From Panopea generosa (Eukaryota > Mollusca > Bivalvia > Adapedonta > Hiatellidae): a stretch of 64,000 nt of DNA. The notes beneath the pieces were generated by a model that saw only the letters and a list, made by a program, of their open reading frames with translations, was not told the DNA's origin and did not search any database. The translations under genes were made by a program, and so were the position numbers. The stretch spans positions 71,601,719 through 71,665,718 of the forward strand of contig CM055899.1 in NCBI GenBank assembly GCA_029582155.1, written 5' to 3'. Below are positions 48,601 through 63,600 of the stretch, in pieces (position 1 is the stretch's first letter; every line of letters starts with the position of its first letter).

Positions 48601-51600
48601 CTGCCAGGTTCAAGGCAGACATTATCACTTTATTACTTTACTTTTATCTGACATTCTCAATGTAGACATTATCACTCTATTATTATACTGTCATCTGCCA
48701 GGTTCAAGGCAGATATAATCAGTATATTACTAAACTATAATTTGCCAGGTTCAAGGCAGAAATTATCCCTATATTATTACACTATTATCAGCCTGGCTCA
48801 AGACAGACATTATCACAATATTACTTAACTATTATCTGCCAGGCTCAAGGCAGACATTATCACTATATTGCTTCACTATTATCTGCCAGGCTCAATGCAG
48901 ACATTATTAATTTATTACTTAACTAGTATCTGCCAGGCTCAAGGCAGACATTATCGCTATATTACTGAACTCTTATCTTCCAGGCTCAATGCAGACATTA
49001 TCTCTTTATTAATTTATTATTATATGCCAGGCTCAAGGCAGACATTATCACTATATCAATTTACTATTATCTGCCAGGCTGAAGGCAAACATTATCACTT
49101 CATTAATTTACTGTTATCTGCCAGGTTAAAGGTAGACATAATAACTATATTACTTCAGAATAATCTGCCACGTTCAAGGCAGATTTTATCACTTTATTAC
49201 TTAACTATTAGCTGCCAGACCCAAAGCAGACATTATCACTATATTACTTAACTATTATCTGCCAGGTTCAAGGCTGACATTATCACTTTATTACTTAACT
49301 ATTAGCTGCCATGCTCAAGGCAGACATTATCCCTATATTACTTAACTATTATCTGCCAGGTTCAAGGCAGACATTATCCCTGTATTTCTCAACTATTATA
49401 TTCCAGGCTCAAGGCAGACATTATCTCTGTATAACTTAACTATTATCTGCCAGGCTCAAGGCAGACATTATCACTATATTACTTAAGTATCATATGCCAG
49501 GCTCAAGGCAGACATTATCACTATATTATTTAACTATCATATTCCAGGCTCAAGGCAGACATTACACTATATTACTTTACTATTACCTGCCATGCTCATT
49601 GTAGACATTTTCACTATATTACTTTACTAAATCTCTATATTACTTTGCTATAATCTGCGAGGCTCAAAGCAGACATTATCACAATATTACTTGACTATTA
49701 TCTGCCAGGTTCAAGGCAGACATTAACACTTCTTACTTTACTATGAGCTGCCAGGTTCAAAGCAGACAGTATCACTTTATTACTTTACTTTTATCTGACA
49801 TGCTCAATGCAGACATTGTCACTCTATTATTTTACTGTCATCTGCCAGGTTCAATGCAGATATAATCACTATATTACTTAACTATTATCTGCCAGGTTCA
49901 AGGCAGACTTTATCCCTATATTACTTCACTATTATCTGCCAAGGTGAATGAAGACATTATCACTGTATTACTTAACTAAAATCTGCCAGGTTCAAGGCAG
50001 AAATTATCTTTATATTATAGAACTATTATCTGCCAGTCTCAAGACGCACATTCTCACAATATTACTTAACTATTATCTGCCAGGCTCAAGGCAGACATTA
50101 TCACTATATTGCTTTACTATTGTCTGCCAGGCTCAAGGCAGACATTATCAATTTATTACTGAACTATTATCTGCCAGGCTCAATGCAGACATAATCATTA
50201 TATTACTTAACTATTATTTGCCAGGCTCAAGGCAGTCATTATCACTATATTACTTAACTATTATCTGCCAGGCTCAAGGCAGACATTACCACTGTATTAT
50301 TGAACTATTATCTGCCAGGCTCAAGGTAGACATTATCTATATATTACTTAACTATTATCTGCCAGGATCAAGGCAGACATGATCACTTTAATACTTAACT
50401 GTTATCTGCCAGGTTCAAGGCAGATATAATCACTTTAGTACTTTACTATTATCTGCCAGGCTCAAGTTAGACATTATAACCATATTACTTAACTATTATC
50501 AGATAGGCTAAAAGCAGATATTATCACTATATTTCTTCACTATTATCTGCCAGGCGCAAGGCAGACAATATCTCTATATTAATTTACATTATCTGCCAAG
50601 CTCAAGTTAGACATTTTCACTATATTACTTTACTATCATCTGCCAGGTTCAAGGCAGACATTATCACTATATTACTTTATCATTATCTTCCAGGTTCTAT
50701 GCAGACATTATTACTATATTAATTATGTTTCATCTGCCACGATGAAGGCAGACATTATCATTATATTAATTTACTGTTATCTGCTAGGTTCAAGGCAGAT
50801 ATAATCACTTAAATACTTTACTATTATCTGCCAGGCTCAAGGCAGACATTATAACTATATTACTTAACTATTACCTGCCATGCTCATTGTAGACATTTGC
50901 ACTATATTACTTTACTAAATCTCTATATTACTTTACTATAATCTGCGAGGCTCAATGCAGACATTATCACAATATTACTTGACTATAATCTGCCAGGCTC
51001 AAGGCAGACATTATCACTATATTACTTAACTATAATCTGCCAGGTTCAAGGCAGAAATTATCAGTATATTATAGAAGTATTATCTGCCAGGCTGAAGACG
51101 CACATTATCACAATATTACTTAACAATTATCAGCCTGGCTAAAGGCAGACATTATCACTATATTACTTTACTATTATCTGCCATGCTCAAGGTAGACATT
51201 TTCAATATATTACTTTAATAAATCTCTATATTACTTAACTATCATCTGCGAGGCTCAGAGCATACATTATAACTATATTACTTAACTATTATCAGCCTGG
51301 CTAAAGGCAGACATTATCACTATATTACTTTACTATGATCTGCCAGGTTCAAGGCAGATATTATCACTTGATTACTTTACTTTTATCTGACATGCTCAAT
51401 GTAGACATTTTCACTCTATTATTTCACTGTCATCTGCCAGGTACAAGGCAGATATAATCACTTTATTACTTAACTATAATTTTCCAGGTTCAAGGCAAAA
51501 ATGATCCCTATATTATTTAACTATTATCTGCAAGGCTCAAGACAGACATTATCACAATATTACTTAACTATTATCTGCTAGGCTCAAGGCAGACATTATC

Positions 51601-54600
51601 ACTATATTGCTTCACAATTATCTGCCAGGTTCAAGGCAGACATTATCACTTTATTGCTTCACTATTATTTGCCAGGCTCAAGGCAGAGATTATCAATTTA
51701 TTACTTAACTATTATCTTCCGGGTTCAATGCAGACATTATCTCTGTATTAATTTACTATTATATGCTAGGCTCAAGGCAGACATTATCATTATACTAATT
51801 TAATATTATCTGCCAGGCTGAAGGCAAACATTATCACTTAATTAATTTACTGTTATCTGCCAGGTTAAAGGTATACATTATAACTATTTTACTTCAGAAT
51901 AATCTGCCACGTTCAAGGCAGATATTAACACTTTATTACTTAACTATTAGCTGCCAGACTCAAGGCAGACATTATCCCTATATTACCTAACTATTATCTG
52001 CCAGTTTCAAGGCTGACATTATCCATATATTACTCAACTATTATCTGCCAGTTTCAAGGCTGACATTATCACTTTATTACTTAACTATTAGCTGACAGGC
52101 TCAAAGCATACAGTATCCCTATATTACTTAACTATTATCAGCCAGGTTCAAGGCAGACATTATCTCTGTATTACTCAACTATTATATTCCAGGCTCAAGG
52201 CAGACATTATAACTATATTACTTAACTATTATCAGCTTGGCTAAAAGCAGACATTATCACTATATTACTTTACTATTATCTGCCATGCTCAAGGTAGACA
52301 TTTTCAATATATTACTTTACTAAATCTTTATATTATTTTACTATCATCTGCGAGGCTCAAAGAAGACATTATCACAATATTACTTGACTATTATATGCCA
52401 GGTTCAAGGCAGACATTAACACTCTGTTACCTTACATTGATCTGCCAGGCTCAAGGAAGACGTTATCCTTGTATTCCTTAACTATTATATTCAAGGCTCA
52501 AGGCAGACATTATCTCTGTATAACTTAACTATTATCTGCCAGGCTCAAGGAAGACATTATCACTATATTACTTAACTATCATATGCAAGGCTCAAGGCAG
52601 ATATTACACTATATTACTTTACTATTACCTGCCATGCTCATTGTAGACATTTTCACTATATTACTTTACTAAATCTCTATATTACTTTACTATAATCTGC
52701 GAGGCTCAAAGCAGACATTATCACAATTTTACTTGACTATTATCTGCCAGGTTCAAGGCAGACATTAACACTCTGTTACTTTACTATGATCTGCCAGGTT
52801 CAAGGCAGACAGTATCACTTTATTACTTTACTTTTATCTGACATGCTCAATGTAGACATTGTCAATCTATTATTTTACTGTGATCTGCCAGGTTCAATGC
52901 AGATATAATCACTATATTACTTAACATTTATCTGCCAGGTTAAAGGCAGGCATTATCCCTATATTTCTTCACTATTATCTGCCATGCTCAAGGCAGACAT
53001 TAACACTATATAACTTAACTATAATCTGCCAGGCTCAAGGCAGACATTATCACTATATTTCTTAACTATAATCTGCCAGGCTCAAGGTAGACATTATCAC
53101 TATATTACTTAACTATAATCTGCCAGGTTCAAGGCAGAAATTATCCCTATATTATAGAACTATTACCTGCCAGACTCAAGACGCATATTATCACAATATT
53201 ACTGAACTATTATCTTCCAGGCTCAAGGCAGACATTATCACTATATTGTTTCATTATTGTCTGCTAGTCTCAATGCAGACATTATCAAATTATTACTGAA
53301 CTATTATCTGCCAGGCTCAAGGCAGACATTATCATTATAATGCTTAACTATTATTTGCCAGGCTCAAGGTAGATATTATCCCTATATTACTTAACTATTA
53401 TCTGCCAGGATCAAGGCAGACATGATCACTTTATTACTTTACTGTTATCTGCCATGCTCAAAGCAGATATAATCACTTGATTACTTTACTATTACCTGCC
53501 AGGTTCAAGGCAAACATTATAACTATATTACTTTACTATTATCAGCCAGGCTAAAGGCAGATATTATCACTATATTTCTTCAATATTATCTGCCAGGCGC
53601 AAGGCAGACAATATCTCTATATTAATTTACTTTATCTGCCGCGCTCAAGTTAGACATTTTCACTATATTACTTTACTATCATCTGCCAGGTTCAAGGCAG
53701 ACATTATCACTATATTACTTTATCATTATCTTCCAGGTTCTAAGCAGACATTTTGCCTCTATTAATTATGTTTTATCTGCCACGATGAAGGCAGACATTA
53801 TCACTTTATTAATTTACTGTCATCTGCTAGGTTCAAGGCAGATATAATCACTTTATTACTTTACTATTATCTGCCAGGCTCAAGGCAGACATTATAACTA
53901 TATTACTTAACTGTTACCAGCCTGGCTAAAGGCAGACATTATCACTATATTACTTTACTATTATTTGCCATGCTCCAGGTAGACATTTTCAATATATTAC
54001 TTTACTAAATCACTATATTACTTTAATATCATCTGCAAGGCTCAAAGCAGACATTATCACAATATTACTTGACTATTATATTCCAGGTTCAAGGCAGACA
54101 TTAACACTCTGTTACTTTTCTATGATCTTTCAGGCTCAAGGCAGACATTATCAATTTATTACTGAACTATTATCTGCCAGGCTCAAGGCAGACATTACCA
54201 TTATATTACTTAACTATTATCTGCCAGGCTCAAGGTAGATATTATCACTATATTACTTAACTATAATCTGCCAGTTTCAAGGCAGAAATTATCCCTATAT
54301 TATAGAACTATTACCTGCCAGGCTCAAGACGCACATTATCACAATATCAGTTAACTATTATCTTCCAGGCTCAAGGCAGACATTATCAATAAATTGCTTC
54401 ACTATTGTCTGCCAGGCTCAAGGCAGACATTATCACAATATTGCTTCACTATTGTCTGTCAGGATCAAGGCAGACATTATCAAATTATTACTGAACTATT
54501 ATCTGCCAGGCTCAAGGCAGACATTATCATTATACTACTTAACTATTATTTGCCAGGCTCAAGGCAGACATTATCAATTCATTACTGAATTATTATCTGC

Positions 54601-57600
54601 CAGGCTCAAGGCAGACATAACCACTATATTACTTAACTATTATCTGCCAGGCTCAAGGTAGTTATTATCCCTATATTACTAAACTATTATCTGCCAGGAT
54701 CAAGGCAGACATGATCACTTTATTACTTTACTGTTATCTGCCAGGCTCAAGGCAGATATAATCACTTTATTACTTTACTATTACCTGCCAGGCTCAAGGC
54801 AGACATTATAACTATATTACTTAACTATTATCAGCCAGGCTAAAGGCAGATATTATAACTATATTTCTTCACTATTATCTCCTAGGCGCAAGGCAGACAA
54901 TATCTCTATATTAATTTACTTTATCTGCCACGCTCAAGTTAGACATTTTCACTATATTAGTTTACTATCATCTGCCAGGTTCAAGGCAGACATTATCACT
55001 ATATTACTTTATCATTATCTTCTAGGTTTTAAGCAGACAATATTACTATATTATGATTTATCAGCCACATTGAAGGCAGACATTATCACTTTATTAATTT
55101 ACTGTTATCTGCTAGGTTCAAGGCAGATATAATCACTTTATTACTTTACTATTATCTGCCAGGCTCAAGGCAGACATTATAACTATATTACTTAACTGTT
55201 ACCAGCCTGGCTAAAGGCAGACATTATCACTATATTACTTTACTATTATCTGCCATGCTCAAGGTAGACATTTTCAATATATTACTTTACTAACTCTCTA
55301 TATTACTTTACTATCATCTGCAAAGCTCAAAGCAGACATTATCACAATATTACTTGACTATTATATGCCAGGTTCAAGGCAGACATTTAACTCTGTTACT
55401 TTTCTATGATCTGCCAGGCTCAAGGCAGACATTATCAATTTATTACTGAACTATTATCTGCCAGGCTCAAGGCAGAAATCACCACTATATTACTTAACTA
55501 TTATCTGCCAGGCTCCAGGTAGATATTATCCCTATATTACTTAACTATTATATGCCAAGATCATGGCAGACATGATCACTTTATTACTTAACTGTTATCT
55601 GCCTGGCTCAAGGCAGATATAATCTCTTTATTACTTTACTATTATCTGCCAGGCTCAAGGCAGACATTATAACTATATGACTTAACTATTACCAGCCAGG
55701 CTAAAGGCAGATATTATCACTATATTTCTTGACTATTATCTGCCAGGCGCAAGGCAGACATTAAAACTCTGTTACTTTACTATGATCTGCCATGTTCAAG
55801 GCAGACTATATCACTTTATTATTTTACTTTTATCTCACATGCTCAATGTAGACATTGTCAATCTATTATTTTACTGTCATCTGCCAGGTTCAATGCAAAT
55901 ATAATCACTACATTAATTAACTATTATCTGCCAGGTTCAAGGCAGACATTATCCCTATATTACTTCACTATAATCTGCCAGGCTCAAGGCCGACAATATC
56001 ATTATATTACTTAACAATAATCTGCCAGGTTCAAGGCAGAAATTATCCCTATATTATAGAACTATTACCTGCAAGACTCAAGACGCACATTATCACAAAA
56101 TTACTTAACTATTATCTGCAAGGCTCAAGGCAGACATTATCACTATATTGCTTCACTATTGTTTGCCAGGCTCAAGGCAGACATTATCAAATTATTACTG
56201 AACTATTATCTGCCAGGCTCAAGGCAGACATTACCATTATTATATTTAACTATTATTTGCCAGGCTCAAGGCAGACATTATCAATTCATTACTGAACTAT
56301 TATCTGCCAGGCTCAAGGCAGACATTACCACTATATTACTTAACTATTATCTGCCAGGCTCAAGGTAGATATTATCCCTATATTACTTAACTATTATCTG
56401 CCAGGATCAAGGCAGACATGATCACTTTATTACTTTACTGTTATCTGCCAGGCTCAAGGCAGATATAATCACTTTATTACTTTACTATTACCTACCAGGC
56501 TCAAGGCAGACATTATAACTATATTACTTTATCATTATCTTCCAGGTTCTAAGCAGACATTATTACTATATTAATTATGTTTTATCCGCCACGATGAAGG
56601 CAGACATTATCACTTTATTAATTTACTGTTTTCTGCTAGGTTCAAGGCAGATATAATCACTTTATTACTTTATTATTATCTGCCAGGCTCAAGGTAGACA
56701 TTATAACTATATTACTTAACTATTATCAGCCTGGCTAAAGGCGAACATTATCACTATATTACTTTACTATTATCTACCATCTAAAGGTAGACATTTTCAA
56801 TATATTACTTTACTAAATCGCTATATTACTTTACTATCATCTGCGAGGCTCAAAGCAGACATTATCACTATATTACTTAACTATCATATGCCAGACTCAA
56901 GGCAGACATTACACTATATTACTTTACTATTACCTGCCATTCACATTGTAGACATTTTCACTATATTACTTTACTAAATCTCTATATTACTTTACTATAA
57001 TCTGCGAGGCTCAAAGCAGACATTATCACAATATTACTTGACTATTATCTGCCAGGTTTAAGGCAGACATTAACACTCTGTTACTTTACTATGATCTGCC
57101 ATGTTCAAGGCAGTCAGTATCACTTTATTACTTTACTTTCATCTGACATGCTCAATGTAGACATTGTCAATCTATTATTTTACTGTCATCTGCCAGGTTC
57201 AATGCAGATATAATCACTATATTACTTAACTATTATCTGCCAGGTTCAAGGCAGACATTATCCCTATATTACTTCACTATAATCTGCCAGGCTCAAGGCA
57301 GACATTATCACAATATTACTTTACTATAATCTGCCAGGCTCAAGGCAGACATTATCACAATATTACTTTACTATTATCTGCCATGCTCAATGTAGACATT
57401 ATCAATTTATTACTGAACTATTATCTGCCAGGCTCAAGGCAGACAATAAGACTATATTACTTAACTATTATCTGCCAGGCTAAAGGTAGATATTATCGCT
57501 ATATTACTTAACTATAATCTGCCAGTTTCAAGGCAGAAATTATCCCTATATTATAGAACTATTACCTGCCAGGCTCAAGACGCACATTATCACAATATTA

Positions 57601-60600
57601 CTTAACTATTATCTGCCAGGCTCAAGGCAGACATTATCACTATATTGCTTCACTATTGTCTGCCAGGCTCAAGGCAGACATTATCACTATATTGCTTCAC
57701 TATTGTATGCCAGGCTCAAGACAGACATTATCAAATTATTACTGAACTATTATCTGCCAGGCTCAAGGCAGACATTATCATTATAATACTTAACTATTAT
57801 TTGCCAGGCTCAAGGCAGACATTGTCAATTAATTACTGAACTATTATCTGCCAGGCTCAAGGCAGACATTACCACTATATTACTTAAGTATTATCTGCCA
57901 GGCTCAAGTTAGATATTATCCCTATATTAATAAACTATTATCTGCCAGGATCAAAGCAGACATGGTCACTTTATTATTTTACTGTTATCTGCCAGGCTCA
58001 AGGCAGATATACTCACTTTATTACTTTACTATTACCTGCCAGACTCAAGGCAAACATTATAACTATATTACTTAACTATTATCAGCCAGGCTAAAGGCAG
58101 ATATTATCACTATATTTCTGCACTATTATCTGCCAGGCGCAAGGCAGACATTAACTCTCTGTTACTTTACTATGATCTGCCATGTTCAAGGCAGACAGTA
58201 TCACTTTATTACTTTACTTTTATCTGACATGCTCAATTTAGACATTGTCAATCTATTATTTTACTGTCATCTGCCAGGTTCAATACAGATATAATCACTA
58301 TATTACTTAACTATTATTTGCCAGGTTCAAGGAAGACATTATCCCTATATTACTTCACTATAATCTGCCCAGCTCAAGGCAGACAATATCACTATATTAC
58401 TTAACTATAATCTGCCAGGTTCAAGGCAGAAATTATCCCTATATTATAGAACTATTACCTGCCAGGCTCCAGACGCACATTATCACACATTACTTAACTA
58501 TTATCTGCCAGGCTCAAGGCAGACATTATCACTATATTGCTTCACTATTGTCTGCCAGGCTCAAGGCAGACATTATCAAATTATTACTGAACTATTATCT
58601 GCAAGGCTCAAGGCAGACATTAACTTTATAATACTTAACTATTATTTGCCAGGCTCAAGGCAGACATTATCAATTCATTACTGAACTATTATCTGCCATG
58701 ATCAAGGCAGACATTACAACTATATTACTTAACTATTATCTGCCAGGCTCAAGGTAGATATTATCCCTATATTACTTAACTATTATCTGCCAGGATAAAA
58801 GCAGACATGAGCACTATATTACTTAACTGTTATCTGCTAGGTTCAAGGCAGACATTATCCCTATATAACTTCACTATTATCTGCCAGGCTCAAGGCAAAC
58901 ATTATCACTTTATTACTTATCTATAATCTGCCAGGCTCAAGGCAGAGATTATCACTATATTACTTAACTATAATCTGCCAGGCCCAAGGCAGACATTATC
59001 ACTATATTACCTAAATATAATCTGCCAGGTTCAAGACAGAAAGTATCCCTATATTATAGAACATTTACCTGCCAGACTCAAGACGCACTTTATCACAATA
59101 TTACTTAACTATTATCTGCCAGGCTCAAGGGTGACATTATCAAATTATTACTGAACTATTATCTTCCATGCTCAAGGCAGACATTATCATTATAATTCTT
59201 CACTATTATTTGCCAGGCTCGAGGCAGACCTTATCAATTTATTACTGAACTATTATCTGTCAGGGTCAAGGCAGACATTACCACTATATTACTTAACTAT
59301 TATCTGCCAGGCTCAAGGCAGACATTATCAATTCATTACTGAACTATTATCTGCCAGACTCAAGGCAGACATTACCACTATATTACTAATTATTATATTC
59401 CATGCTCAAGGTAGATATTATCCCTATATTACTTAACTATTATCTGCCAGGATCAAGGCAGACATGATCACTTTATTACTTTACTGTTATACGCCAGGCT
59501 CAAGGCAGATATAATCACTTTATTACTTTACTATTACCTGCTAGGCTCAAGGCAGACATTATAACTATATTACTTAACTGTTATCAGCCAGGCTAAAGGC
59601 AGATATTATCACTATATTTCTTTTCTATTAGCTGCCAGGCGCAAGGCAGACAATATCTCTAAATTAATTTACTTTATCTGACACGCTCATGTTAGACATT
59701 TTCACTATATTACTTTACTATCATCTGCCAGGTTCAAGGCAGACATTATCACTATATTACTTTATCATTATCTTCCAGGTTCTAAGCAGACATTATTACT
59801 ATATTAATTATGTTTTATCAGCCACGATGAAGGCAGACATTATCAATTTATTAATTTACTGTTTTCTGCTAGGTTCAAGGCAGATATAATCACTTCATTA
59901 CATTACTATTATCTGCCAGGCTCAAGGCAGACATTATAACTATATTACTTAACTATTATCAGCCTGGCTAAAGGCAAATATTATCACTATATTACTTTAC
60001 TATTTTCTGCCATGCTCAAGGTAGACATTTTCAATATATTACTTTACTAAATCTCTATATTACTTTACTATTATCTGCGAGGCTCAAAGCAGAAATTATC
60101 ACTATATTACTTAACTATCATATGCCAGACTCAAGGCAGACATTACACTATATTACTTTACTATTACCTGCCAGGCCCATTGTAGACATTTTCACTATAT
60201 TACTTTACTAAATCTCTATATTACTTTACTATAATATGCGAGTCTCAAAGCAGACATTATCACTATATTTCTTCACTATTATCTGCCAGGCGCAAGGCAG
60301 ACATTAACACTCTGTTACTTTACTATGATCTGCCATGTTCAAGGCAGACAGTATCACTTTATTACTTTACTTTATCTGACATGCTCAATGTAGACATTGT
60401 CTATCTATTATTTTACTGTCATCTGCCAGGTTCAATGCAGATATAATCACTATATTACTTAACTATTATATGCCAGGTTCAAGGCAGACATTATCCCTAA
60501 ATTACTTCACTATAATCTACCAGGCTCAAGGCAGACATTATCACAATATTACTTTACTATAATCTGCCAGGCTCAAGGCAGACATTATCACAATATTACT

Positions 60601-63600
60601 TTACTATTATCTGCCATGCTCAATGTAGACATTATCAATTTATTGCTGAACTATTATCTGCCAGGCTCAAGGCAGACATTACGACTATATTACTTAACTA
60701 TTATCTGCCAGGCTCAAGGTAGATATTATCACTATATTACTTAACTATAATCTGCCAGTTTCAAGGCAGAAATTATCCCTATATTATTGAACTATTACCT
60801 GCCAGGCTCAAGACGCACATTATCACAATATTACTTAACTATTATCTGCCAGGCTCAAGGCAGACATTATCACTATATTGCTTCACTATTGTCTGCCAGG
60901 CTCAAGGCAGACATTATCACTATATTGCTTCACTATTGTCTGCCAGGCTCAAGGCAGACATTATCAAATTATTACTGAACTTTTATCTGCCAGGCTCAAG
61001 GCAGACATTATCATTATAATACTTAACTATTATTTGCCAGGCTCAAGGCAGACATTATCAATTAATTACTGAACTATTATCTGCCAGGCTCAAGGCAGAC
61101 ATTACCACTATATTACTTAACTATTATCTGCCAGGCTCAAGGTAGATATTATCCCTATATTACTAAACTATTATCTGCCAGTATCAAAGCAGACATGGTC
61201 ACTTTATTACTTTACTGTTATCTGCCAGGCTCAAGGCAGATATAATAACTTTATTACATTACTATTACCTGCCAGGCTCAAGGCAGACATTATTACTATA
61301 TTACTTAACTATTATCAGCCAGACTAAAGGCAGATGTTATCATTATATTTCTTTTCTATTATTTGCCAGGCGCACGGCAGACAATATCTCTATATTAATT
61401 TACATTATCTGCCACGCTCAAGTTAGACATTTTCACTATATTACTTTACTATCATCTGCCAGGTTCAAGGCAGACATTATCACTTTATTACTTTATCATT
61501 ATCTTCCAGGTTCTAAGCAGACATTATTACTATATTAATTATGTTTTATCAGCCGCAATGAAGGCAGACATTATCACTTTATTAATTTACTGTTTTCTGC
61601 TAGGTTCAAGGCAGATATAATCACTTTATTACTTTACTATTATCTGCCAGGCTCAAGGCAGACATTATAACTATATTACTTAACTATTATCAGCCTGGCT
61701 TACGGCAGACATTATCACTATATTACTTTACTATTATCTGCCATGCTCAAGGTAGACATTTTCAATATATTACTTTACTAAATCTCTATATTACTTTACT
61801 ATCATCTGCGAGGCTCAAAGCAGACTTCATCACTATATTACTTAACTATCATATGCCAGACTCAAGGCAGTAATTACACCATATTACTTTACTATTACCT
61901 GCCATGCCCATTGTAGACATTTTCACTATATTACTTTACTAAATCTCTATATAACTTTACTATAATCTGCGAGGCTCAAAGCAGACATTATCACAATATT
62001 ACTTGAATATTATCTGCCAGGTTCAAGGCAGACATAAACACTTTGTTACTTTACTATGATCTGCATGTTCAAGGCAGACAGTATCACTTTATTACTTTAC
62101 TTTTATCTGACATGCTCAATGTAGACATTGTCAGTCTATTATTTTACTGTCATCTGCCAGGTTCAATGCAGATATAACCACTATATTAATTAACTATTAT
62201 CTGCCAGGTTCAAGGCAGACATATTATCCCTATATTACTTCACTATTATCTGCCAGGCTAAAGGCAAACATTATCACTATATAACTTAAATATAATCTGC
62301 CAGGTTCAAGGCAGACATTATCACTACATTACTTAACTATAATCTGCCAGGCCAAAGGCAGACGTTATCACTATATTACTTAAATATAATCTGCCAGGTT
62401 CAATGCAGAAAGTATCCCTATATTATAGAACTATTACCTGCCAGTCTTAAGACGCACATTATCACAATATTACTTAACTATTATCTGCCAGGCTCAAGGC
62501 AGACATTATCACTATATTACTTTATCATTATCTTCCAGGTTCTAAGCAGACATTATTACTATGTTAATTATGTTTTATCAGCCACGATGAAGGCAGACAT
62601 TATAACTTTATTAATTTACTGTTTTCTGCTAGGTTCAAGGCAGATATAATCACTTTATTACATTACTGTTATCTGCCAGGCTCAAGGCAGACATTATAAC
62701 TATATTACTTAACTATTATCAGCCTGGCTAAAGGCAAACATTATCACTATATTACTTTACTATTACCTGCCATGCTCAAGGTAGACATTTTCAATATATT
62801 ACTTTACTAAATCTCTATATTACTTGACTATCGTCTGCGAGGATCAAAGCAGAAATGATCACTATATTACTTAACTATCATATGACAGACTCAAGGCAGA
62901 CATTACACTATATTACTTTACTATTACCTGCCTGGCCCATTGTAGACATTTTGACTATATTACTTTACTAAATCTCTATATTACTTTACTATAATCTGCG
63001 AGGCTCAAAGCAGACATTATCACAATATTACTTGACAATTATCTGCCAGGTTTAAGGCAGACATTAACACTCTGTTACTTTACTATGATCTGCCATGTTC
63101 AAGGCAGACAGTATCACTTTATTACTTTACTTTTATCTGACATGCTCAATGTAGACATTGTCAATCTATTATTTTACTGTCATCTGCCAGGTTCAATGCA
63201 GATATAATCACTTTATTACTTAACTATTATCTGCCAGGTTCATGGCAGACATTATCCCTATATTACTTCACTATTATCTGCCAGGCTCAAGGCAAACATT
63301 ATCACTATATTACTTAACTATAATCTGCCAGGCTCAAGGCAGACATTATCACAATATTACTTAACTATAATCTGCCAGGCCCAAGGCAGACATTATCACT
63401 ATATTACTTAAATATAATCTGCAAGGTTGAAGGCAGAAAGTGTCCCTATATTATAGAACTATTACCTGCCAGTCTCAAGACGCACATTATCACAATATTA
63501 CTTAACTATTATCTGCAAGGCTCAAGGCAGACAATATCAAATTATTACTGAACTATTATCTGCCAGGCTCAAGGCAGACATTATCATTATATAACTTAAC

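Noticed and set aside
35883-61072. Many open frames of 60-144 codons with LPGSRQTLSL / CQVQGRHYHY wording
   Set aside because: They are translations of the 47-bp satellite in its three phases (47 is not a multiple of 3, so the frame rotates). They recur wherever the repeat does and have no start context or domain.
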